A stretch of 64,000 nt of DNA from Deroplatys truncata (lineage: Eukaryota > Arthropoda > Insecta > Mantodea > Mantidae), in assembly GCA_030765065.1 (NCBI GenBank), contig CM060988.1, positions 202,903,565 through 202,967,564 on the forward strand, read 5' to 3'. The notes under the pieces were generated by a model. It did not search any database. It saw only the letters and a program-made list of their open reading frames with translations, and had not been told where the DNA came from. A program made the translations under genes and the position numbers. This document shows, in pieces, positions 1 through 11,434 of the stretch (position 1 is its first letter; each line of letters begins with the position of its first letter).

Positions 1-980
1 GCACTCCGGAGATAAATGTGTGTAGAAACAAAACCCAGTTATTTGCTGCACTCCGGAGAGAAATGTGTGTAGAAACAAAAGCCAGTTATCTGCTGCACTC
101 TACAGAGAAATGTGTGTAGAAACAAAAGCCAGTTATCTGCTGCACTCTACAGAGAAATGTGTGTAGAAACAAAACCCAGTTATTTGCTGCACTCCGGAGA
201 GAAATGTGTGTAGAAACAAAACCCAGTTATCTGCTGCACTCTACAGAGAAATGTGTGTAGAAACAAAAGCCAGTTAGCTGCTGTACTCCACAGAGAAATG
301 TGTGTAGAAACAAAACCCAGTTATCTGCTGCACTCTACAGAGAAATGTGTGTAGAAACAAAACCCAGTTAGCTACTAAACTCCACAGAGAAATGTGTGTA
401 GAAACAAAAGCCAGTTATCTGCTGCACTCTACAGAGAAATGTGTGTAGAAACAAAAGCCAGTTAGCTGCTGTACTCCACAGAGAAATGTGTGTAGAAACA
501 AAAGCCAGTTATCTGCTGCACTCTACAGAGAAATGTGTGTAGAAACAAAAGCCAGTTAGCTGCTGTACTCCACAGAGAAATGTGTGTAGAAACAAAAGCC
601 AGTTAGCTGCTGTACTTCACAAAGAAATGTGTGTAGAAACAAAACCCAGTTATCTGCTGCACTCTACAGAGAAATGTGTGTAGAAACAAAACCCAGTTAG
701 CTGCTGTACTTCACAAAGAAATGTGTGTAGAAACAAAACCCAGTTATCTGCTGCACTCTACAAAGAAATGTGTGTAGAAACAAAAGCCAGTTAGCTGCTG
801 TACTCCACAGAGAAATGTGTGTAGAAACAAAAGCCAGTTATCTGCTGTACTCCACAGAGAAATGTGTGTAGAAACAAAAGCCAGTTAGCTGCTGTACTCC
901 ACAGAGAAATGTGTGTAGAAACAAAAGCCAGTTAGCTGCTGTACTCCACAGAGAAATGTGTGTAGAAGAAAGCTGGTTAG
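1..980. repeat. 47-bp tandem array (truncated by window start)
   Basis: About 20.8 head-to-tail copies of a 47-bp unit, starting at base 1, so the array continues outside the window. Each unit carries CACAGAGAAATGTGTG and a GCCAGTTAGCTGCTGTAC-type core. Variants alternate at a few sites: CTCCGGAG, CTCTACAG or CTCCACAG, and AAAACCC or AAAAGCC. The last unit (about 948-980) is degenerate. The period is not a multiple of three, so no reading frame can run through it. The unit aligns to the 45-bp unit at 50901-52617 with two 1-nt indels and several substitutions. Confidence 0.97.
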
Positions 981-1600
981 TTGTACACCGCAGATAATGC
1001 GGTTACGTTTAATTGCAAGCAATAGACATAGATAGGTATGATGTAACACTTAAGCAGACAGAGCTTAAAAAGCGACAATCGATTATGTTTATAACGTAGC
1101 AACAGAGGTTATATTTATTTAATTGGCATCTATCAAATAGTATTGATGTCTGTGTAATAGAGAAGCAGAGCCAGAGCCTCAATACGCTTTTTTCTAATTC
1201 TATGTATGTATGAACTGAAGTTTCTGGATGGCGAACCCTTCTAAAAGTCCTCATGTAAAAAAGGTTTTCTTTATTTGCTTTGTACTTCGTTAGCAGGGCA
1301 AGTTAAATAATGGTATAAAGACAGAAATTAGCTAACATTAAAAATGAAATATGTTACGTATAATTAACAAGTGAGAAGGTTATTTTTCTTGATGGTTGCC
1401 GACTATGCGTCTTTACCCAAAGGTTAACTTGTTGGCCTGGGATTTGGGAATCTTCATATTCACCATGTTCATTTCTATCTCGCAAATGTTAAGGTTTCTG
1501 TAGTATGTGAAAATTATGTGGTTTTAATGTGTTAAATAACTACGGGACCAAAGTGAGGGCACGAAGTTTTAAAATTTCACTTACTGTAATTACCTAAAAA
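981..1600 (+). repeat. Right flank of the 47-bp array; paralogous to 52618-53140
   Basis: Unique-looking DNA with no convincing gene. It aligns in order with the right flank of the 45-bp array. Shared phrases include TTTCTGGATG, TTTGCTTTGTACT, a GATGGTTGC.GACTATG stretch, GGTTAACTTG.TGGCCTGGGA, ATATTCACCA and TTAAATAACTA. The order and spacing agree over some 500 bp, which indicates a duplicated locus and not a shared short repeat. The 81-residue minus-strand open frame here is not conserved in the paralogue, so I do not call it a gene. Confidence 0.85.
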
Positions 1601-1601
1601 A

Positions 1602-2434
1602 TCTGATGTGTTACACTCACATGACTTTCTCTACTCCTGTACAATCTAATTTTACAAACGCTTATTCTCCATATGCTTCATGTTAATCCAGATATCGAGA
1701 TGTCAATTTTATTGGTAATATATGGTAGCTTTTAAGCGATAGTCAAATATTTTAACGCTGGTTGCTATGTGGCGCATTCCATTCTCTTTGCATGTCCAGG
1801 ACATAAAAAAATGAATAACGAATTTGAGAAAAAGTATAAGTATTGTAAAATTTAAGGAAATAACAAGCAATATCTCGAAAACGGTCCACTCAACAAAAGA
1901 AATGTATATGACATAAGTTGTGTATTTTAACGCGATCTACATTTTTTGTGTAGTAAAATTTTGTCTATCTCTTATGGTTTACCAGTTATGCAAAAGTCGT
2001 TCACAATGAAGAATACTTTTGGAGACATTCCCAAAAAATTCGAGATATACATTTCATTTCTCATGACATTATCTTAAACATATGATATTTTCATCAAAAT
2101 CGTTAGAGCCATTTTTGAGAAAATTGAAATTTTCGAAAAATCTTCCATGTAAAGGGTAGTCTGGGGTGGGGGGATTTTCTTGAAAACCTTCGTGTCGCAT
2201 CTCTGGAAGATACTGAACCTAAATACCAAGTTTGGTGCTTATCCGACTGTTTGTTTTTGAGTTATGCTGTTCACAGACACACACACACACAGACACACAC
2301 GGACATGTTTCCAAAAATACTTTTTTTGGATTCAGGGGATCTCAAAACATGTATTTCCGGTGAAATCTCGGTATCGAATTTTTGGGTGGAATGCAATACT
2401 TCCCCTACTTACTATACGTAGTAGAGAAAGTAAA
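1602..2434 (+). mobile_element. TCTG-family element, full length (copy A)
   Basis: A complete 0.83-kb copy of the commonest dispersed repeat. It runs from TCTGATGTGTTACACTCACA to GTAGAGAAAGTAAAA. The motif ACTTTCTCTACT lies about 22 bp inside the 5' end and recurs in inverted form at the 3' end. A palindrome TACTA-tacg-TAGTA sits about 15 bp before the 3' end, and a CA microsatellite lies near 2278-2295. There is no meaningful coding capacity. TAAAAA occurs at both junctions, and the paralogous locus at about 53133-53140 lacks the insertion. The class is uncertain. It best resembles non-autonomous Helentron (DINE-1-like) elements; CTRR, the classic Helitron 3' end, is absent. Confidence 0.85.
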
Positions 2435-2436
2435 AA

Positions 2437-2720
2437 TTAACTGACCATGCCGACCGATGATTGTTTCACCACAAAAGGGTACATATGAGTTATGCAGCAT
2501 TTCCAGAACTTAGAAAACCGTCGGGGGGAAGTTAAGGAAGCCAGGCGTTCCGCCAATGTTTTACATCATTTTGCGTGAATATCTAGGGATTTTTCATATT
2601 TTATTAGGAATAGCCGGGTCTGTACGAAATTACAATTATAAGGGGTAAAGGGAAGGGTTCGCCAGAGAACTTTGTACAAAACAATTTTGAAATGAATTAA
2701 TTCGTCAAACGAGTTTAAAA
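2437..2720 (+). repeat. Continuation of the duplicated flank beyond copy A
   Basis: The paralogy with the 45-bp array locus resumes here after the TCTG insertion. CCGACCGATGATT aligns to 53155, a TTTTGCGTGAATATC-type phrase to 53550, and ACGAAATTACAA with a following CATAAGGGG-like run to 53577. The second locus has about 300 bp extra between these anchors (53225-53530). Confidence 0.75.
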
Positions 2721-3724
2721 AGCTACAGTGCAACGTCGGGTAAGCGAGCTAGCAGTCTTAATAAATCCCATTCGAGGTTTCAGTTTCATCAGATAATTTT
2801 GCAAGCTCTCGTGGGATAAAAAGCTCAACCAAAGTATCGACACGCTTAAACCCTGAACGAGAATTTAACAGCTACCGCAACGTTGGGAAGCGGTGATTGA
2901 ATCCTAAAAGGATTATTTTGAACGATAATGATATAGGTAGGACGAAAAATTTTTTTGGCAATTAGTGGCAATTTTCGCACAAGCCAATTAAATAGTAACG
3001 ATGTAAATGACATTCAAACACCTGGAAGCGAACAGGGTGCAGTCCGCTTCTCCCCAGGACGTAATTAGGATGGCGCCATGCGGGTGGTGTTGGAAATTTC
3101 CTTCGGCGTATCAAAGCAATGCTGCAGAACTCTGGTTTCCTCGCGCTGCCTCAGGCTAAGCACAGGGTCTCTACTCTACTCAAATTCCAGTATTCAAATA
3201 TGTTGTGGCAGGTTAACATTTATCTGTTTCCACAGTCATAATATGACTGGCTGTCATACCTCATGTTGAACTGATGACTTTTTAGATCTCTAATGATTTA
3301 ATTAAATTACTCTATACTACTTATACAATCACTGTACAATGATCTACAAGCATTTTTATGCTGATTGCTCCCCATTACCTGTTAGAACTCCCATGCTAGC
3401 CATAATGGATCAAAATTCAGTGATATTCACAAAAATGGGAATGAAATATCACCAAATTTTTATTTTATCTTAGCCTCCCCCGCAACAATCTTCAAAACCC
3501 TGGATATGTTGTACAGCTTAAAAAATATTAGGAGTGAAAGATTATCCCAAATTTTGAGTCCTTTTTACATAAGGTGATAAATTATGAAACAATACATATC
3601 ATGCTAAGAATAACATTCAAAAGTACTTATTTGATTAACAAGATATTCCAAGAGCGAATCACTTGTAGCTAGTTCTGCTAAGGAATAATTGCATTTAAAT
3701 GCACTAGAAAGGAAAAGAAAACAT
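2721..3724. other. About 1 kb with no recognisable feature
   Basis: No repeat family or protein relic was recognised. The longest open frame (3078-3269, plus strand, 63 codons) starts ATGCGGGTGGTG and is cysteine-rich. It has no upstream or downstream signal that would support it as an exon. Confidence 0.5.
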
Positions 3725-4009
3725 AATATGATACATTCACATGACTTTCTCCCCTCTATCGTTTATTAGTAGTTACACAAACTACTCTTACTACAGCTTA
3801 TTCTTCTAGTACTGCATTATAATCCTACTTTTCGTTTTTGAATTATGCTGTTCACGGATACAGAGACACACACCGGAACTTCTTCTAAAAATGCTCTTTT
3901 AGGATTCAGGAAACGTAAAACATGTATTTCCTGTGAAATCTCGGTATTGAATTTTTGGGTGAAATGCAATACCTTCCCTACTTACCATGTACGTGGTAGA
4001 CAAAGTAAA
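3725..4009 (+). mobile_element. TCTG-family element with internal deletion (copy H)
   Basis: Both ends of the family are present: GATACATTCACATGACTTTC at the left and ATGCAATACC...CAAAGTAAAC at the right. The centre is missing between about 3825 and 3830, leaving 285 bp. The 3' palindrome reads TACCA...TGGTA instead of TACTA...TAGTA, so both arms changed while keeping pairing. It abuts the 118-bp satellite. Confidence 0.8.
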
Positions 4010-4026
4010 CAGCTTTAGTAGCAATA

Positions 4027-7000
4027 CTGGTCTATCATAGCACTGTATACCATTTATTAGAGGTCACTTGTGGTGCTATACATTTTGTTGTAGCTCAGTG
4101 AAGGGGACCATGATCATGATGAAGGATAGACACACAGATAAGCTCTGGTCTATCATAGCACTGTATACCATTTAGTACAGGTCACTTGTGGTGCTATACA
4201 TTTTGTTGTAGCTCAGTGAAGGGGACCATGATCATGATGAAGGATAGACACACAGATAAGCTCTGGTCTATCATAGCACTGTATACCATTTAGTACAGGT
4301 CACTTGTGGTGCTATACATTTTGTTGTAGCTCAGTGAAGAGGGACCATGACCATGATGAAGGATAGACACACAGATAAGCTCTGGTCTATCATAGCACTG
4401 TATACCATTTAGTACAGGTCACTTGTGGTGCTATACATTTTGTTGTAGCTCAGTGAAGGGGACCATGATCATGATGAAGGATAGACACACAGATAAGCTC
4501 TGGTCTATCATAGCACTGTATACCATTTAGTACAGGTCACTTGTGGTGCTATACATTTTGTTGTAGCTCAGTGAAGGGGACCATGATCATGATGAAGGAT
4601 AGACACACAGATAAGCTCTGGTCTATCATAGCACTGTATACCATTTATTAGAGGTCACTTGTGGTGCTATACATTTTGTTGTAGCTCAGTGAAGGGGACC
4701 ATGATCATGATGAAGAATAGACACACAGATAAGCTCTGGTCTATCATAGCACTGTATACCATTTACTAGAGATCACTAGTGGTGCTATACATTTTGTTGT
4801 AGCTCAGTGAAGGGGACCATGATCATGATGAAGAATAGACACACAGATAAGCTCTGGTCTATCATAGCACTGTATACCATTTAGTACAGGTCACTTGTGG
4901 TGCTATACATTTTGATGTAGCTCAGTGAAGGGGACCATGATCATGATGAAGGATAGACACACAGATAAGCTCTGGTCTATCATAGCACTGTATACCATTT
5001 ACTAGAGGTCACTAGTGGTGCTATACATTTTGTTGTAGCTCAGTGAAGGGGACCATGATCATGATGAAGAATAGACACACAGATAAGCTCTGGTCTATCA
5101 TAGCACTGTATACCATTTAGTACAGGTCACTTGTGGTGCTATACATTTTGATGTAGCTCAGTGAAGGGGACCATGATCATGATGAAGGATAGACACACAG
5201 ATAAGCTCTGGTCTATCATAGCACTGTATACCATTTAGTAGAGGTCACTTGTGGTGCTATACATTTTGATGTAGCTCAGTGAAGGGGACCATGATCATGA
5301 TGAAGAATAGACACACAGATAAGCTCTGGTCTATCATAGCACTGTATACCATTTACTAGAGGTCACTAGTGGTGCTATACATTTTGTTGTAGCTCAGTGA
5401 AGGGGACCATGATCATGATGAAGAATAGACACACAGATAAGCTCTGGTCTATCATAGCACTGTATACCATTTAGTAGAGGTCACTTGTGGTGCTATACAT
5501 TTTGATGTAGCTCAGTGAAGGGGACCATGATCATGATGAAGAATAGACACACAGATAAGCTCTGGTCTATCATAGCACTGTATACCATTTAGTAGAGGTC
5601 ACTTGTGGTGCTATACATTTTGATGTAGCTCAGTGAAGGGGACCATGATCATGATGAAGAATAGACACACAGATAAGCTCTGGTCTATCATAGCACTGTA
5701 TACCATTTAGTAGAGGTCACTTGTGGTGCTATACATTTTGATGTAGCTCAGTGAAGGGGACCATGATCATGATGAAGAATAGACACACAGATAAGCTCTG
5801 GTCTATCATAGTACTGTATACCATTTACTAGAGGTCACTAGTGGTGCTATACATTTTGTTGCAGCCCAGTGAAGAGGGACCATGATCATGATGAAGAATA
5901 GACACACAGATAAGCTCTGGTCTATCATAGCACTGTATACCATTTACTAGAGGACACTAGTGGTGCTATACATTTTGTTGCAGCCCAGTGAAGGGGACCA
6001 TGATCATGATGAAGAATAGATACACAGATAAGCTCTGGTCTATCATAGCACTGTATACCATTTATTAGAGGTCACTAGTGGTGCTATACATTTTGTTGCA
6101 GCTCAGTGAAGGGGACCATGATCATGATGAAGAATAGACACACAGATAAGCTCTGGTCTATCATAGTACTGTATACCATTTACTAGAGGTCACTAGTGGT
6201 GCTATACATTTTGTTGCAGCCCAGTGAAGAGGGACCATGATCATGATGAAGAATAGACACACAGATAAGCTCTGGTTTATCATAGCACTGTATACCATTT
6301 AGTAGAGGTCACTTGTGGTGCTATACATTTTGATGTAGCTCAGTGAAGGGGACCATGATCATGATGAAGAATAGACACACAGATAAGCTCTGGTTTATCA
6401 TAGCACTGTATACCATTTAGTACAGGTCACTTGTGGTGCTATACATTTTGTTGTAGCTCAGTGAAGAGGGATCATGACCATGATGAAGGGTAGACACACA
6501 GATAAGCTCTGGTCTATCATAGCACTGTATACCATTTACTAGAGGTCACTTGTGGTGCTATACATTTTGTTGCAGCCCAGTGAAGGGGGACCATGATCAT
6601 GATGAAGGATAGACACACAGATAAGCTCTGGTCTATCATAGCACTGTATACCATTTAGTAGAGGTCACTTGTGGTGCTATACATTTTGTTGTAGCTCAGT
6701 GAAGAGGGACCATGACCATGATGAAGGGTAGACACACAGATAAGCTCTGGTCTATCATAGAACTGTATACCATTTACTAGAGGTCACTTGTGGTGCTATA
6801 CATTTTGTTGTAGCTCAGTGAAGAGGGACCATGACCATGATGAAGGGTAGACACACAGATAAGCTCTGGTCTATCATAGCACTGTATACCATTTAGTAGA
6901 GGTCACTTGTGGTGCTATACATTTTGTTGTACCCCAGCGAAGAGGGACCATGATCATGATGAAGGATAAACACACAGATAAGCTCTGATCTATCATAGCG

Positions 7001-10000
7001 CTGTATACCATTTACTAGAGGCCACTAGTGGTGCTATACATTTTGTTGTAGCTCAGTGAAGGGGGACCATGATCATGATGAAGGATAGACACACAGATAA
7101 GCTCTGGTCTATTATAGCACTGTATACCATTTACTAGAGGTCACTAGTGGTGCTATACATTTTGTTACAGCCTAGTGAAGGAGACCACGATCATGATGAA
7201 GGATAGACACACAGATAAGCTCTGGTCTATCATAACACTGTATACCATTTACTAGAGGTCACTAGTGGTGCTATACATTTTGTTGTAGCCTTGTGAAGAG
7301 GGACCATGACCATGATGAAGAATAGACACAAAGAGAAGCTCTGGTCTATCATAGCACTGTATACCATTTAGTAGAGGTCACTTGTGGTGCTATATATTTT
7401 GTTGTAGCTCAGTGAAGAGGGACCATGATCATGATGGATAGACACACAGATAAGCTCTGGTCTATCATAGCACTGTGTACCATTTAGTAGAGGTCACTTG
7501 TGGTGCTATACATTTTGTTACAGCCTAGTGAAGGAGACCATGATCATGATGAAGGATAGACACACACATAAGCTCTGGTCTATCATAGCACTGTGTACCA
7601 TTTAGTAGAGGTCACTTGCGGTGCTATACATTTTGTTACAGCCTAGTGAAGGAGACCATGATCATGATGAAGGATAGACACACAGATAAGCTCTGGTCTA
7701 TCATAGCACTGTATACCATTTACTAGAGGTCACTTGTGGTGCTATACATTTTGTTGTACCCCAGTGAAGGGGGACCATGATCATGAAGAAGGATAGACAC
7801 ACAGATAAGCTCTGGTCTATCATAGCACTGTGTACCATTTAGTAGAGGTCACTAGTGAGGCTATACATTTTGTTGTACCCCAGTGAAGAGGGACCATGAT
7901 CATGATGAAGGATAGACACACATATCAGCTCCGGTCTATCATAGCACTGTATACCATTTACTAGAGGTCACTAGTGGTGCTATACATTTTGTTACAGCCC
8001 AGTGAAGAGGGACCATGCTCATGATGAAGGATAGACACACAGATAAGCTCTGGTCTATCATAGCACTGTATACCATTTACTAGAAGTCACTAGTGGTGCT
8101 ATACATTTTGTTGTAGTCCAGTGAAGAGGGACCATGATCATGATGAAGGATAGACACACAGATAAGCTCTGGTCTATCACAGCACTGTATACCATTTACT
8201 AGAGGTCACTAGTGGTGCTATACGTTTTGTTGCAGCCCAGTGAAGCGGGACCATGATCATGATGACGGATACACACACAGATAAACTCTGGTCTATCATA
8301 ACACTGTATACCAATTACTAGAGGTCACTGGTGGTGTTGCACATTTTGCTGCAGCCCAGTGAAGGACCATGGTCATGATGAAGGATAGACACACAGATAA
8401 ACTCTAGTGTATCATAGCACTGTATACCATTTACTAGAAGTCACTAGTGGTGCTATACATTTTGTTGCAGCCCTGTGAAAGGGGACCATGATCATGATGA
8501 AGGATAGACACACAGATAAGCTTTGGTCTATCATAGCACTGTATTCCATTTGCTAGAGGTCACTAGAGTGCTATATATTTTGTTGCAGCCCAGTGAAGGT
8601 GGACCATGATCACAATGGACATGCACACAGATCAGCTCTGGTCTATCATAGCACTGCATACCATTTACTAGAGGTCACTAGTGATGCTATACATTTTGTT
8701 GTACCCCAGTGAAGGGGGACCATGATCATGATGAAGGATAGACACACAGATAAGCTCTGGTTTATCATAGCACTGTACACCATTTACTAGAGGTCACTAG
8801 TGGTGCTATACATTTTGTTGTAGCCCAGTGAAGAGGGACCATGATCATGATGAGGGATAGAAACACAGATAAGCTCTGGTCTATCATAGAACTGTATACC
8901 ATTTACTAGAGCTCGCTAGTGGTGCTATACATTTTGTTGCAGCCCAGTGAAGGGGGACCATGATCATGATGAGGAATAGACACACAGATAAGCTCTGGTC
9001 TATCATAACACTGTATACCATTTACTAGAAGTCACTAGCGGTGCTACACATTGTGTAGTAGCCCAGTGAAGGGGGACTATGATCATGATGAAGTATAGAC
9101 ACACAGATCATTCTGGTCTATCATAGCACTGTATACCATTTACTAGAGTTCACTAGTGGTGCTATACATTTTGTTGCAGCCCAGTGAAGAGGGACCATGA
9201 TCATGATGAAGGATACACACACAGATAAGCTCTGGTGTATCATAGCACTGTATACTATTTACTAGAGGTCACTAGTGGTGCTATACATTTTGTTGCAGCC
9301 CCGTGAAGAGGGACCATGATCATGATGAAGGATAGACACACAGATAAGCTCTGGTGTATCATAGCACTGTATACCATTTACTAGAAGTCACTAGTGGTGC
9401 TATACATTTTGTTGCAGCCCAGTGAAGAGGGACCATGATCATGATGAAGTATAAACACACAGATCAGCTCTGGTCATCATAGCACTGCATACCATTTACT
9501 AGAGGTCACTAGTGATGCTATACATTTTGTTGTAGCCCAGTGAAGGGGACCATGATCACAATGGACATGCACACAGATCAGCTCTGGTCTATCATAGCAC
9601 TGCATACCATTTACTAGAGGTCACTAGTGGTGCTATACATTTTGTTGTAGCCCAGTGAAGGGGGACCATGATCACAATGGACATGCACACAGATAAGCTC
9701 TGGTCTATCATAGCGCTGTATACTGTTTACTAGAGGTCACTAGTGGTGCTGTACATTTTGTTGTAGCCCAGTGAAGGGGGACCATGATCATGATGAAGGA
9801 TAGACACACAGATAAGCTCTGGTTTATCATAGCACTGTATACCATTTACTAGAGGTCACTAGTGGTGCTATACATTTTGTTGTAGCCCAGTGAAGAGGGA
9901 CCATGATCGTGATGAGGGTTAGACACACAGATAAGCTCTGGTCTATCATAGCACTGTATACCATTTACTAGAGATTCCTAGTGGTGCTATACATTTTGTT

Positions 10001-11050
10001 GCAGCCCAGTAAAGGGGGATCATGATCATGATGAAGTACAGACACACAGATTAGCTCTGGTCTATCATAGCATTGTATATCATTTACTAGAAGTCACTAG
10101 TGTGCTATACATTTTGTTGTAGCCCAGTAAAGGGGGATCATGATCATGATGAAGTATAGACACACATATCAGCTCTGGTCTATCATAGCACTGCATACCA
10201 TTTACTAGACGTCACTAGTGTGCTATACATTTTGTTGTAGCCCAGTAAAGGGAGACAGTGATCATGATGAAGTATAGACACACAGATAAGCTGTGATCTA
10301 TCATATCACTGTATACCATTTACTAGACGTCACTAGTGTGCCATACATTTTGTTGTAGCCCAGTAAAGAGGGACAATGATCATGATGAAGGATAGACACA
10401 CAGATAAGCTCTGGTCTGTCATATTACTGTATACCATTTACTAGAAGTCACTAGTGTGCTATACATTTTGTTGTAGCCCAGTGAAGAGGGACAATGATCA
10501 TGATGAAGGATAGACACACAGATAAGCTCTGGTCTGCCATAGCACTGTATACCATTTACTAGAAGTCACTAGTGTGCTATACATTTTGTTGCAGTCCAGT
10601 GAAGGGGGACAATGATCATGATGAAGGATAGACACACAGATAAGCTCTGGTCTATCATAGCACTGTATACCATTTACTAGAAGTCACTAGTGTGCTATAC
10701 ATTTTGTTGTAGCCCAGTAAAGGGGGATCATGATCATGATGAAGTATAGACACACAGATAAGCTCTGGTCTATCATAACACTGTATACCATTTACTAGAA
10801 GTCACTAGTGTGCCATACATTTTGTTGTAGCCCAGTACAGAGGGACAATGATCATGATGAAGGATAGACACACAGATATGCTCTGGTCTATCATAGCACT
10901 GCATACCATTTACTAGAAGTCACTAGTGTGCTATATATTTTGTTGTAGCCCAGTAAAGGGGGATCATGATCATGATGAAGTATAGACATACATATCAGCT
11001 CTGGTCTATCATAGCACTGCATACCATTTACTAGACTGCATACCATTATA
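4027..11050. repeat. 118-bp satellite array, about 60 copies
   Basis: Head-to-tail units of 118-119 bp, for example starting at 4141, 4259, 4378, 4496 and 4614. Each contains CTCTGGTCTATCATAGCACT and the dyad CATGATCATG. The left third is very homogeneous. Copies to the right are more diverged in substitutions and small indels. Diagnostic sites (TTAGTACAGG or TTACTAGAGG; CTTGTGG or CTAGTGG; GATGTAGCTC, GTTGTAGCTC or GTTGCAGCCC; GAAGGATAG or GAAGAATAG) occur in mosaic combinations. This fits unequal exchange and gene conversion. No frame stays open across units. Confidence 0.97.
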
Positions 11051-11182
11051 GTGCATGCTGTACATACATCAGCGAAGTTTATAGTATAACATAAGGCGTC
11101 GTAAACAGCCTGCTTTATTATCAACGTGAGCAGTAGATAACGGGAAACTTAATTAAAGTTAAAAAAAAGAAGAAAGATAACG
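11051..11182. other. Junction between satellite and downstream DNA
   Basis: The array ends in a broken unit: a CTGCATACCATT segment is repeated at about 11014 and 11036. AT-rich DNA with a short A-rich run (about 11162-11176) follows. Confidence 0.6.
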
Positions 11183-11425
11183 TTGATGCAATTCATCCTG
11201 CTTATTTTATCATTATGCACACTGCCGTATGGGCATTTACTGTGTACGTCAAACACAAACAAGGAAACCGCTTTTTTGGATTTGGAAGATGTTTGTATGA
11301 GCCAGTACAATAAATTCCGAGGACGTTATGAACTCCGCGTTTTATTTATGCTGAAGGATTCCCCAAAGATAGCCGATATATTGCGCTCGACTGAAATATC
11401 AATAGTAAGAAAACTTTGCACGTAA
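11183..11425 (+). CDS. Small open frame with signal-peptide-like start, unknown
   Basis: An 80-codon frame. Its first 21 residues look like a secretion signal: M-M-Q-F, then a hydrophobic run ILLILSL, then a small/polar C-region. The rest is mixed, with two later cysteines (Cys38 and Cys79). I do not recognise a family. It lies between the satellite end and the TA of a mariner-like element (11435), with only about 9 bp between its stop and the element. It could be a first exon, a truncated gene fragment or chance. No splice sites, promoter or paralogue could be identified, so confidence is low. Confidence 0.2.
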   Translation: MMQFILLILSLCTLPYGHLLCTSNTNKETAFLDLEDVCMSQYNKFRGRYELRVLFMLKDSPKIADILRSTEISIVRKLCT

Positions 11426-11434
11426 CGGCATATA

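Noticed and set aside
1..980. CRISPR array
   Set aside because: The whole 47-bp unit repeats with no unique spacers, and the context is eukaryotic. The same holds for the 45-bp array.
1602..2434. Classic Helitron assignment for the TCTG family
   Set aside because: It starts with TC, but the 3' end is GTAAAA, not CTRR, and targets are A/T runs and not a simple A^T site. The asymmetric inverted motif fits Helentron-like elements better.
1602..2434. TCTG family as a poly(A) retroelement
   Set aside because: The A-run at the 3' junction is matched by an A-run at the 5' junction and belongs to the target. No 7-20-bp variable duplications are visible.
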